From: Carex sylvatica
Taxonomy: Eukaryota; Streptophyta; Magnoliopsida; Poales; Cyperaceae
Length of the DNA stretch: 64,000 nt
Direction of reading: 5' to 3'
Assembly (NCBI GenBank): GCA_964058845.1
Contig: CAXKVR010000238.1
Location: 104,766 to 168,765, forward strand
Part shown: piece by piece, positions 23,060 to 33,929 of the stretch
Position numbering within the stretch: the first letter of the stretch is position 1
Layout of the letters: each line of letters starts with the position of its first letter
The notes under the pieces: model-generated
Databases searched by the model: none
What the model saw: only the letters and a program-made list of their open reading frames with translations
What the model was told of the DNA's origin: nothing
Made by a program: the position numbers and the translations under genes

Positions 23060-24967
23060 GCCGTAATTAGCGTATTTTAGCATAATTTGACCGTAATTAG
23101 CATATTTTGAGAAATGTAGTATATTTTTTGTCGTAATTAACGTAATTTAGCCTATTTTTACCGCAAATATATTGTTTTAGTGTATTTCCGCTTGTTTTAG
23201 CATATTTTAGGCGAATAACATTTTTTTTTTTATTCTAACGCATTATTTTAACATATTTTTACCGAAATTAGCATATTTAGTAAATTTTTGCCATAATTAG
23301 CGTATTTTAGCATATTTGACCGTAATTATTGTATTTTATCATATTTTAGTATATTTTGTCCGAATAACTTTTTTTTTTCATATTAACGTAATTTAGCCTA
23401 TTTTTACCACAAATATATTGTTTTAGTGTATTTCCGCTTGTTTTAGCATATTTTAGGCGAATAACATTTTTTTTTTATTCTAACGCATTATTTTAACATA
23501 TTTTTACCAAAATTAGCATATTTAGTAAATTTTTGCCATAATTAGCGTATTTTAGCATATTTGACCGTAATTATTGTATTTTATCATATTTTAGTATATT
23601 TTGTCCGAATAACCTTTTTTTTTTCATATTAACGTAATTTAGCCTATTTTTACCGCAAATATATTGTTTTAGTGTATTTCCGCTTGTTTTAGCATATTTT
23701 AGGCGAATAACATTTTTTTTTTTATTCTAACGCATTATTTTAACATATTTTTACCGAAATTAGCATATTTAGTAAATTTTTGCCATAATTAGCGTATTTT
23801 AGCATATTTGACCGTAATTATTGTATTTTATCATATTTTAGTATATTTTGTCCGAATAATCTTTTTTTTTCATATTAACGTAATTTAGCCTATTTTTACC
23901 GCAAATATATTGTTTTAGTGTATTTCCGCTTGTTTTAGCATATTTTAGGCGAATAACATTTTTTTTTTATTCTAACGCATTATTTTAACATATTTTTACC
24001 GAAATTAGCATATTTAGTAAATTTTTGCCATAATTAGCGTATTTTAGCATATTTGACCGTAATTATTGTATTTTATCATATTTTAGTATATTTTGTCCGA
24101 ATAACCTTTTTTTTTCATATTAACGTAATTTAGCCTATTTTTACCGCAAATATATTGTTTTAGTGTATTTCCGCTTGTTTTAGCATATTTTAGGCGAATA
24201 ACATTTTTTTTTTTATTCTAACGCATTATTTTAACATATTTTTACCGAAATTAGCATATTTAGTAAATTTTTGCCATAATTAGCGTATTTTAGCATATTT
24301 GACCGTAATTATTGTATTTTATCATATTTTAGTATATTTTGTCCGAATAATCTTTTTTTTTCATATTAATGTAATTTAGCCTATTTTTACCGCAAATATA
24401 TTGTTTTAGTGTATTTCCGCTTGTTTTAGCATATTTTAGGCGAATAACATTTTTTTTTTATTCTAACGCATTATTTTAACATATTTTTACCGAAATTAGC
24501 ATATTTAGTAAATTTTTGCCATAATTAGCGTATTTTAGCATATTTGACCGTAATTATTGTATTTTATCATATTTTAGTATATTTTGTCCGAATAACCTTT
24601 TTTTTTTCATATTAACGTAATTTAGCCTATTTTTACCGCAAATATATTGTTTTAGTGTATTTCCGCTTGTTTTAGCATATTTTAGGCGAATAACATTTTT
24701 TTTTTATTCTAACGCATTATTTTAACATATTTTTACCGAAATTAGCATATTTAGTAAATTTTTGCCATAATTAGCGTATTTTAGCATATTTGACCGTAAT
24801 TATTGTATTTGATCATATTTTAGTATATTTTGTCCGAATAACCTTTTTTTTTCATATTAACGTAATTTAGCCTATTTTTACCGCAAATATATTGTTTTAG
24901 TGTATTTCCGCTTGTTTTAGCATATTTTTGGCGAATAACATTTTTTTTTTATTCTAACGCATTATGG
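23060..24967. repeat. Minisatellite, about 7.7 copies of a 246-bp unit
   Basis: CCGCTTGTTTTAGCATATTTT recurs at a spacing of 245-246 bp (near 23191, 23437, 23683, 23929, 24174, 24420, 24666 and 24911). Each unit is itself made of shorter AGCATATTT..CCGTAATTA pieces. Copies are nearly identical. The array lies in the predicted 5' UTR intron (22716-25095) of the plant-mobile-domain gene. Just before it (about 22790-23035) there are two copies of a GGTACCAAA..TTAGTGGTAATTAGC segment. Confidence 0.92.
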
Positions 24968-25096
24968 CATATTTTTTATTCTTACTAGGGTAGTTTTGTA
25001 TTTTTTGATATGAATTAGCTTATTTTATCATATTTTAACAGGAATGAGCTTATTTTAGTCAAATGTAGCATGTCTAATTTTTTTTCCAAACGTAGG

Positions 25097-28045
25097 ATGG
25101 CTAGGGGACGTCCTAGGAGACCACCACCACCCGACCCTATTGATGAGCCCATTCCCGTGGATAGCACGGAGCATTTCAGTCCATTATTATGGATACCTCA
25201 CAGTGAGCATCGAGTCTCACTAGCATCCCGAGAGGTACGTGATTACTTTATTTTTTTCTTTTTTTACGTTAAATTTTTTTAGAGTTCTCATATTTTCAGA
25301 TTTTTATGTTGTTTGTTTTTTTTTCAACGCAGAGTCAGGAGTCTCTAGAAAGCAAGTGTCGGGTTTATGGCATGCAGTACTACTCTCTGATGGACCCGTA
25401 TCTACACAATCTGGGGTTGTACCATTTGGTCGATATATTGGAGACGGAGAGCAAGGCCATTAATGCGTCCCTCATTCAGGGGCTAGTGGAGCGATGGCGC
25501 CCCGAGACACACACATTCCATTTTCCGTTCGGAGAGATGACAGTGACTCTCCAGGACGTGAGTGTCCTTTGGGGTTTGCCTATCCAGGGCGTGTCCATCG
25601 GTGGCATATCTGACCCCACTGACGAGAACATGATTAATGCCAGTCTCGCAGAGCTGTTGGGAGCAGAGCCAGATGTACGTGATAATGGTAGGAGATCGAG
25701 ATTTCATCTGAAGAAGACAGCGCTGCGAGCTCTGTTTGCCGATCGAGGTTTGCATTGGCGATCCACGCAGCATGACATTGAGAGGTACTTTTATAAACCA
25801 TTATATATATATATATTTATTTTGTATTTTATTTCATTGCAAAAAATGGGTTGGTCCCTAATTTTGACATTTCAGATACACACGGGCATTTCGTGATGGA
25901 CCTATTTGGTTCTGTCATGTTTCCTGATTCGAGCGGTGATGCCATTCCGATTATGTATCTGGAGCTGTTGAGAGACCTTGGGTCATCAAGAAAGTACAAC
26001 TGGGGTGGAGCCGTCCTGGCACATCTTTACTCCAACCTGTGCCATGCTTGCAAGGTCAGTATGTTATTGTTGTCTTATTTTTAAAAATTAACTTGTTCCG
26101 ACGTCTAATATTCTTCAAATTGCAGCCTAAAAGTAAGAAGATGTACGGGCCGACACTTCTACTGCAGCATTGGTCGTGGTCGCGCATACCAGTGGCGGTA
26201 CCCGTGCAGAATGAGTCACTACATTCGGGAGAGCCCGATGATGCATATCACCCAGCATTTGGCAAGAAATGGTACGGGGATCACCGCTACGTGGACACGC
26301 CTCACGGAAAGCCAGCAGGCATCAGGTTGGTCCGTGGTCAGTTGCAGAGTCTGGGTGACACGCAGGTGAGCTGGACTCCGTATGCTGAGTCATACTGTGA
26401 GGGGAGGCTGCCACAGATTATATCAGATGATGAGGAGATGTGGCTCTACAGGGGTCCGCTGATTTGCTTCTGGATAGTGGAGCATCACTATCCAGACCGG
26501 GTGCTCCGTCAGTTTGGACTTCCTCCACTCATCCCCGCAGATCCAGACATCCCGAGATCTATTATCACGAGGCTACACGGGTACGTACAAGTTATGTTTT
26601 TCTTGAATTTTGTATTTAATATTAGTTGTTGTAAACACTAATTTGCATGTAACATATTAATTACAGGACGTACCACGGTAATCACGCCGATAGAGATTGG
26701 AGTACGGCTTTCCTGGAGCACTACGACAGAGCAGGGACCATGAGGGAGAACTTGTGGCATATGTCGGAGGATTATGAGACGCAGCTGCAGGGGTCTCCCC
26801 TACTGAGATACCAGGCTTGGTACCTGCGGGTCGGCATGGCATCAGTGTATCTTGAGGGAGATTACGGCAATTATCTCCGCTCCAAGATCTTCGAAGATGA
26901 TGGTTATACTCCCACTGGCAGGAAAGGGGCTCGTGATGTAAGTAATGCACCTAAAACAACTCATTTTGACCATCTTTTTAACCTTTTTTTTCTAATGTTT
27001 CTTATTTTAATTTTTTTAGTTGCTACTAGCGGTTAAAGGTGGAGCACATTCAATCGTTTGTCTTGGAAAGCGTGGCTTCAGGGCTTTTGGACACACAATG
27101 TTGAACTACTTTGCGCCTTGTATTGAGGGCCACGGCCACGAGGCCAAGCTATTCATGATGCTCAGAGACGCCGGAGAGGACATCGATTGGCGCAGAGTAC
27201 ATAGGGATGAGCCCGACGCGCCACCTGTTATGACTGCTGATATGCCACCAGAGCCCGCAGACCAGCCAGAGTGGGACTACCACCGTTGGGTTCTGGGCAT
27301 GTCTAGTTGGCACGCCTATTTTGACCAGTATGGACGTCCGTGTCTTCCCCAGGTTCGGTATTATTTATTTTATGTCAAGTTAGTTAACATTTTCTCATTC
27401 AGTAAAGTAAGTTAGTTAAAATTTATTGAATTATTTGTTTCCTTGCAGGGTCCTGCCTACATGCCGACACAGCCTGAGCACCAGACTAGATCCCCGGAGC
27501 TTCCTCAGGTTCGGTCTTCTTTATTTTATGTCAAGTTAGTTAAAATTTTCTCCTTCAGTAAAATACGTTAGTTAAAATTTAGTTAGTTAAAATTTATTGA
27601 ATTATTTGTATCCTTGCAGGGTCTTGCCTACATTCCGACACAGCCTGAGCACCAGGCTCGATCTCCGGAGATTCAGTCTATGCATGAGTCTCAGGGCATG
27701 GAGTTCAGCCTTGCAGATCTAGCTCCAGGTGATCAGTGGGATACAGCCGCTTCTCCTGCACCGCATCAGCCGTATCCAGCGAGGGCTCACGATTGGGAGG
27801 CCTCTGGTAGCGGGACTCATCCTGACTTATCCTTGTTTCATACCCCTCTGCCAGCTACACACGCCGCCGAGGATCCATGGGGTACAGCACTCACGATGAG
27901 CAGAGAGCCTGAGCCCGAGGTCGAGATCACACCAGCTCGTGTGGCGCAGGAAGGAGAAGTACAGTGGAATAACTGGCATCGAGTTTTCACCAGAGAGAAC
28001 AGAGGCAGACCAGCTGACCGATATTCCGATTCGCGGTATCGTTGA
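25097..28045 (+). pseudogene. Plant mobile domain (PMD) protein, MULE cargo, one frameshift
   Basis: Eight coding exons: 25097-25234, 25333-25784, 25876-26054, 26126-26580, 26667-26937, 27020-27352, 27449-27508 and 27620-28045, all GT-AG. The start is ATG 25097 (MARGRPRRPPPPDP), just after a TAG acceptor; the ATG at 25070 is probably intronic. About 770 residues. PMD signatures include ILETESKAINASLIQGLVER, WRPETHTFHFPFGEMT, LWGLPIQGVSI and AVLAHLYSNLC; the C-terminus is Pro/Gln-rich. The PMD family (as in MAIN/MAIL1) occurs in nuclear proteins and in plant transposons; its role in transposition is unknown. Exon lengths sum to 3n+1: an extra C at about 25892, where TRAF-VMDLFG is expected, breaks the frame. 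All other exons are open, so this is either one late mutation or a sequencing error. Confidence 0.8.
27353..27619 (+). repeat. Tandem duplication of a 60-nt exon with its intron
   Basis: Exon 7 (27449-27508) and the first 60 nt of exon 8 (from 27620) encode nearly the same peptide (GPAYMPTQPEHQTRSPE / GLAYIPTQPEHQARSPE). The introns before them share TTTATTTTATGTCAAGTTAGTTAA and TTATTGAATTATTTG. A segment of about 160 bp was duplicated, giving an in-frame repeat unit. Confidence 0.85.
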
Positions 28046-28274
28046 TAGAGAGTTTTTTTATTGTTTTCTTTGTAGTGTTTTATGTTTTATTATGTATTAT
28101 GTACGCTGATAGCTTATTATGATTTTTGTTCTGAGTTTAGCTATGTTTTATGGTAGTATTTATACAACAGAAAAAATAATAAGAGAAATACTACATAATT
28201 AAGAACAAAAAACATACTAATAGAACCACTAAATCAAAAACAAAAGAACAACAAAAGAACACTAAACAAAAAAA

Positions 28275-29010
28275 ACGAGGGTGCAAAGTTGGGGTCGGAA
28301 TGAAAACGTCATCAGTTCGGGCTATTTTTGAGCTCTTATATCTCACGATCCGTTCGGAGATTTCGTATGAAACGTTACAGTCCTGTTTGGAAATGTCAAC
28401 AATGCATGTCGCTCAATTTTCATGATTTTTGGAGATAGTTTGCTCCGAGAACGAGGGTGCAAAGTTGGGGTCGGAATGAAAACGTCATCAGTTCGGGCTA
28501 TTTTTGAGCTCTTATATCTCACGATCCGTTCGGAGATTTCGTATGAAACCTTACAGTCCTGTTTGGAAATGTCAACAATGCATGTCGCTCAATTTTCATG
28601 ATTTTTGGAGATAGTTTGCTCCGAGAACGAGTGTGCAAAGTTGGGGTCGGAATGAAAACGTCATCAGTTCAGGCTATTTTTGAGCTCTTATATCTCACGA
28701 TCCGTTCGGAGATTTCGTATGAAACGTTACAGTCCTGTTTGGAAATGTCAACAATGCATGTCACTCAATTTTCATGATTTTTGGAGATAGTTTGCTCCGA
28801 GAACGAGGGTGCAAAGTTGGGGTCGGAATGAAAACGTCATCAGTTCGGGCTATTTTTGAGCTCTTATATCTCACGATCCGTTCGGAGATTTCGTATGAAA
28901 CTTTACAGTCCTGTTTGAAAATGTCAACAATGCATGTCGCTCAATTTTCATAATTTTTGGAGATAGTTTGCTCCGAGAACGAGTGTGCAAAGTTGGGGTC
29001 GGAATAAAAA
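28275..29010. repeat. Tandem array, about 4.2 copies of a 176-bp unit
   Basis: ACGAGGGTGCAAAGTTGGGG recurs at exactly 176 bp (28275, 28451, 28627, 28803, 28979). Copies differ by only a few bases (GGGTGC/GTGTGC, GTTCGGGC/GTTCAGGC). It is much less AT-rich than its surroundings and sits between the converging 3' ends of the PMD and transposase genes. Confidence 0.93.
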
Positions 29011-29050
29011 TATCTTACAATGTAAAATTTAAACAAAGGCATTTAAAACC

Positions 29051-29290
29051 CTATTTCTTAAAAGCCGATTTCTTAGCAGCTGGCTTCTTATAAGCCGGCT
29101 TCTTATCAGCTGGCTTAAGATTAGTTACTCCCGATGATGTGCTCGCCTTACCAGATCCGTATGAATTTTCAACAAAGTCATCGTCTGAAAGGGGAGGATG
29201 AACAATAGGTTGCGGACCAAATCTTTTTCTAAGAAAACAAAATTTACAGTGACATTCTCCTTGCTCGATACCTCGGTTGCTTTCGTTCAT
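29051..29290 (-). CDS. Small basic Cys-rich ORF in the MULE, 79 residues
   Basis: ATG at 29288-29290 (MNESNRGIEQGECHCKFC), stop at 29051. It has a CHCKFC cluster resembling half a zinc site, then LSDDDF and a strongly basic tail of KKPAxKKxA repeats. It begins right after an AG acceptor-like TTGAACAG, so it could be a downstream exon of the transposase transcript or a separate small gene. No homologous family was recognised. Confidence 0.4.
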   Translation of the reverse strand: MNESNRGIEQGECHCKFCFLRKRFGPQPIVHPPLSDDDFVENSYGSGKASTSSGVTNLKPADKKPAYKKPAAKKSAFKK

Positions 29291-29473
29291 CCTGTTCAAC
29301 AACAAAACAAACATACTATAACGTGAATAAGTCATATCATAAAATATTAAAACATAAATAAACCATAACATAAACTAATACAATCCATTTACATAAAATA
29401 ATACAACACATTCACATAAAATAATACAACATGTAATCAAACGATACAATACAACTATACAAATTATATTAAG

Positions 29474-32400
29474 TCATCGTCTAAAATTCAATCCCCTCAG
29501 CACACGAGATCCCCATGATGATGTGCTTCTTCTAGCTGGTTGTACTGCTTCTTCTTGCTGGTTTGCTGTACCAGATGGCCCTGCACCATATGTGCTCGTC
29601 CCTCCTAGTTGAGATGTGCTCCTCCTAGGTGGTTGCAAAGCTTCTCCTTCCTCATGTGCTGTACCAGATGGTCCTGCGTGAGATGTGCTCCTCCTTCCAG
29701 CTTGAGATGTGCTCCTTCTCCGCTGGGTAGTACCTGAATGCCCTTGCATCCCAACCACCTCTTCTCCTGTCAGTACTTCTCCCATTGCCTCCCTAAACAT
29801 CATAGTTGCATTTTCACGGAAGGTACGGCTTCTGGCTGTGCTGCGCCTCGACCCTTGCGATCCACTTGCCTCTGCCATAACTCGATCGTTTTCAGCTGCA
29901 TTTGCTGCGTTACGAGAATCTGCAGACCCAATAAATGATATAGTAAGTTATTGAAAAATGTAATAAAATATAATCATTGTTCAATATTACATACCTCGCA
30001 TCTGCCTGTCGGTAGTGGAACGGCGAGGACGGTGCCCTATTTGCCTACCTTGCATTTCATCCATGGTCATTGGTTGACGGATGTGTTTTCTCCTACCATA
30101 CCGTATCCAATCTTTGTTCGGCTCGTATTTTGGGGTAGTGGTCGTAGGCCATTCTTCAGGATTACCGTAGGGAACAAACAAGGCATTCCAAGTACTCAGA
30201 AGGTACTCCATTCTGTACCAGTGGGCAACAAATTGATCGGGGGACCAGCTGTTATGGCGACAAACCGCTAACACATGAGCGCACGGAATTCCAGTTAGTT
30301 GGATACCTCTGCATGTACATTCCACTGCTCTATCAGCTCCGAATGTCGCAATATACTTGAACTTTCTATGTATAATGGACATAGTTCCATCCTGTGTTTG
30401 GACTACTGGGACATATTCATCTGGGCCCGTGACTTCGTACTTACCTTCGCCGTGCGAGTATGAGATGACATCCATACCCACAGCTTTCTCCCACCGTTTG
30501 GCAAGCTTATCTTGTACCCGTTTGGAAAAAGGCTTACAAGCAGTGCTATGCTCCATTGCTGCCTGCCGCCGCTGAACAAACCACCTGTTGCACTTGTAGA
30601 ATGTCTCCTCAACAAGTGCAGCTACGGGCAACATTCGGGCCTCCTTAAAGACAGCGTTCAGGGACTCAGAGCCATTTGTTGTCATGATACCAAATCGATA
30701 TCCTCCATCACAGGTTTGAAAGATTTTCTCATAATTTGACGGCTCCATGACATCATTAGGACGTACTTTGCCCACTCTCTTTAAAAAAGCATTACACTTC
30801 GGATTTTGCTACAATAGAACAAAGTAAAATTAGATGAAATATGCATGTCAAGGAAACAAAAATGATATAACTTAGACAATATTAGACATACCATGGCAAA
30901 ATCTTCGAACATCTCTTTCAGCCTTCTTGGCTTCTTCTTCCTGGCTCCTTGTTTGAACCTGGTTCCGTACCATTTGTCCTTTCCGCACGCCTGCACCAGG
31001 TTATCAGCAACATGCTGCATACAAAACCTGTGCACAAAATTATTCCCATCCCATCCGTATTCGGGTTTCAAAGCAGCTTTGATCACCTTGTGTTGGTCTG
31101 ATATAACGCATACGAATCTATTAACACCAAGCACATGAATTCTAAACCACTGTAAGAAAAAACCCCAATTCTCTTCATTCTCCTTCTGTACAATTCCAAA
31201 TGCTAGAGGCAGCAATTGATTCTCGGCATCATAGCCGCAGGCCATCAAAAGCCGTCCCTCATACCGTCCAGAGAGGAAGGCTGCATCTATACTGATCACC
31301 GGTCTCAAGTAATCAACTGCGGTGATGCATGGTCCATAAGCCCATGCGACGGCCCTGAATTGCTGCACATCTTGCTTGACCAGTCCTGTATTTTTATCGA
31401 TGCTCGGACTAGTCAGAAATTGGTGCCTCGAGCCGGGATTCTTGTCACATATCCCGATAAGCAATAGTTTCATAAAATTGTACGATTCCTCCCAACTCCC
31501 GAATTGTCGGGATACTGCAATCTCACGACCTCTCCAAAGTCGGTTGTACTTTGGGGTTATAGTTCGAAATCTAACCCTCACGCAGTTTGCCACACTCCGA
31601 ATGCTCATACAGGGGTCTTTCTTAATGCTATCCTCGATGATATCTGCAATGATTGATGCCGTGAGTTGTGCATGGTCAGTCCTGGTGTACTCTGACGTGC
31701 ATGTGTGAGGCGTGTCTTGCTCAGTTATTACCCATGTATCTTCATAATTTGTTGCTCTTGCCTTCAGGATAAAATGACAATTCTGAGTGTTGCATCTAAT
31801 TTCCAACCGGGATTTGTCACTTTTGTGAGTATATATCTCCTGATTCTTGTCAACATGGTGCTCTCTGATCTTTTTCGTCAGCTGTTTTTTATTTTCGAAG
31901 TACTGACCTTTTGTGAGCTCACTCTTGTATTCAACCCGATGACCGTAGTAAGAAACATCTGCTTCTCGAAAAGCATATGTGTCATTGAAGTTTACGAACG
32001 GGTGAGTCTCAGAACGGCCACTTAATGGCATATTTCTATTATGCCTCACAGTAGGCTGTGTGTATTCTCCTTCATCGGTATCATCTCCCTCATCATTATC
32101 GTCCCAGTGTTCTTCTCCCAATTCATCCCCAGTTTGTAGATTCTCCTCCGGTAATTCGTTCATAAATTCAAATTCTGACTCGTGTGGATCCTCCTGTACT
32201 GGTGGCGGTCTGGGGTGAGGATTTGGTTCAGGCCCAGGTAAGAATGAAGGACCTCCCGACACATATATAGGTGGGATAAAAGGTGGAGATTGTAGTCCGG
32301 GTGGGATCAAATGTGGAGGTTGAGGTGAATTACTATATATTTCTGGTTCTGGCGTTGGTTCGGGTACGAATATAGGAGTGTGTGGTTCTGCATTTTGTTG

Positions 32401-32763
32401 ATAATTTTCTGCAATATAATTTTGGCCTGAACTTTCAGACCCTGATCCTCTGTGAATCCTGCACGCAAAAACTTCGAAGCCACTATCACCGGACCTCACA
32501 GTCCTGTTGATCAGGCCTCTCAATGCCAAGTCATCTCCCAGTGCAATTCTGAGATACCTTCCTCCTTGGAGCACTCGGGCCATTATTTGTAATTCATAGC
32601 GGTTCCTATTGTAGCCGCTCAAATCGTAAATAAGCGTTTGCAACTCCTCAAATGAGAAATTTTCATCAACCCAACGCGTATTTACTGGAGGTTTGGAGTA
32701 ACGTACACCATACTGGTCAGTTGTGAACTTTCCTCCAAAATGTACGAAAATTCCAACAGACAT
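29474..32763 (-). CDS. Mutator-like (MULE) transposase
   Basis: Three exons, 32763-30892, 30808-29995 and 29919-29474, total 3132 nt: an open frame of 1043 residues with GT-AG introns in phase. The start is ATG 32763 (MSVGIFVHFGG); the in-frame TTG just upstream is not needed. Residues 1-100 are a PB1-like N-terminal domain; 115-245 is a Pro-rich then acidic linker; 265-370 a FAR1/Mu DNA-binding domain (CNTQNCHF..TPHTC); 480-600 the MULE catalytic core with Asp493 (VISIDAAF) and Asp556 (VISDQH); a candidate third acidic residue is Glu672 (NGSESLN). The SWIM zinc finger CTC..CAH uses Cys788, Cys790, Cys800 and His802. The C-terminus has RRSTS repeats. No stop or frameshift was found. Confidence 0.92.
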
Positions 32764-32869
32764 GGCCAATAAACTACATTAATGAATGGTAAATATTTTG
32801 TCAGTTTACCAGTTCCAATTGTATACAGCTGCCATCAGTATTAAACAGTCCTAAATTAATGGTATGTGA

Positions 32870-33175
32870 ACAGTTAATATGTACTTATCAATTTGGGTCA
32901 ACAGTACATACATAAATGAATAGTATGCGAACAGCAAATACGTAAGTGAATAGTTTGTCAACATTAAATACGTAAGTGAACAGTAAATACGTACATTAAC
33001 AGTGCGTGAACAGTACGTGAACAGTAAATACGTACATTAACATTACGTGAACAGTACATACGTAAGTGAACAGTACGTGAACAGTAAATACGTACATTAA
33101 CAGTACGTGAACAGTAAATACGTACATGAACAGTAAATACGTACATTAACAGTACGTGAACAGTACGTACCTGTA
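32870..33175. repeat. ACGT-rich repeat array upstream of the transposase
   Basis: Around 20 copies of short variants of GTGAACAGTAAATACGTACATTAACAGT occur in about 300 bp. They lie about 110-410 bp upstream of the transposase ATG, hence in its promoter or leader. Nearly every unit contains the ACGT core (TACGTA, TACGTGA), the half-site recognised by plant bZIP factors. Confidence 0.8.
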
Positions 33176-33179
33176 GCAG

Positions 33180-33202
33180 CTCCTTCTCCTTCTCTCTTTC
33201 TC

Positions 33203-33235
<33 letters not shown>

Positions 33236-33252
33236 TTCTCCTTCTCTCTTTC
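33180..33252. repeat. CT-rich microsatellite
   Basis: (TCTCTT)n-like tract between the ACGT-rich array and the right TIR. The ORF at 33146-33328 is an artefact of it. It may be part of the transposase leader, as the PMD gene also begins with a CT-rich leader. Confidence 0.8.
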
Positions 33253-33314
33253 CTCTGGCTGAAGGCACCTCCTCCTTATAAGGAAAAACCAGGGAAAAAA
33301 AAAAAAAAAAAAAC

Positions 33315-33460
33315 CCGGACCGCCCCATTTATCGGCGGTTAGGAATTTTAATTCCGGACCGCCCCATTTTTAGGCGGTCAGGGCATTTTTAAAAATTTGG
33401 CTGGAACCCTGTTATTTTTAACAATTTGTTTTTTTTTTTGGGTATTTTTAAAAATGTCGG
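33315..33460 (-). repeat. Right terminal inverted repeat of the 11-kb MULE
   Basis: Inverse of 22399-22543, with two GGGGCGGTCC modules. CCTTATAAGG at 33274-33283, just inside, could serve as the TATA region of the transposase gene. Confidence 0.9.
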
Positions 33461-33929
33461 TCATAGAGTCTGGATCATTTTATTGTATTACCTTATCGTT
33501 TGAGTTTAAATCTCGACCATCCAAATGGAATATTGTCTAATCAGGAACAAACTTATAATGTACAGGCTTCTTTGTAATGAATTCCTATTTCTATGGGGCC
33601 ATGTGTTATTTTGAACATACTTTGGGCCTTAATGTGCATCCTTTGTGACTTGGGCCTCCAACAATATTACACTTTGGGCCATGATGAAGCATTTGTGGAC
33701 ACTTGAAGTGTTCATGGCCTTGATGAAAAATTTGAGGTCTAGAAAAGTACTAGAAATTAAGAGTAGGATTTATGAGAATGGACTCATGGTTGGTTTGATG
33801 TCCGGCCGGAGCACATCTTTATTCTTATAGAATGGCTCCATCCGTGTATCTGACCGCCTCGATTCCAGTTTTATGAGCTAAAGACACTATTACAGAAAAC
33901 GCGACCATACACGGTATATCATATATGTA

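Larger units (their letters stand above)
22399..33460. mobile_element. 11-kb Mutator-like element with transposase and plant-mobile-domain gene
   Basis: Terminal inverted repeats of about 145 bp (22399-22543 and 33315-33460) start CCGACATTTTTAAAA and contain GGGGCGGTCCGG palindromic modules. TCATAGAG flanks both sides (22391-22398, 33461-33468), an 8-bp target duplication (8 of 9 if counted as the usual MULE 9 bp). Order from the left: TIR, TATA box, 5' UTR exon, long intron with a 246-bp satellite, plant-mobile-domain gene (+), 176-bp satellite, small ORF (-), transposase gene (-), ACGT-rich repeats, CT tract, TIR. The two main genes converge and each is transcribed away from its own TIR. 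The transposase frame is open across all three exons, so the element may be autonomous. Confidence 0.92.

Noticed and set aside
23060..24967. Regularly spaced repeats as a CRISPR-like array
   Set aside because: Units are contiguous 246-bp tandem copies without unique spacers, in a plant nuclear transposon.
29709..32025. Plus-strand ORFs between 29.7 and 32.0 kb
   Set aside because: All are antisense to the transposase exons, which carry recognisable domains.
32764..32769. Transposase start at 32769
   Set aside because: The codon there is TTG; ATG 32763 gives the family-typical MSV..VHFGG start.
33146..33328. Glu/Arg-rich minus-strand ORF
   Set aside because: It is the translation of a CT microsatellite and poly-A tract.
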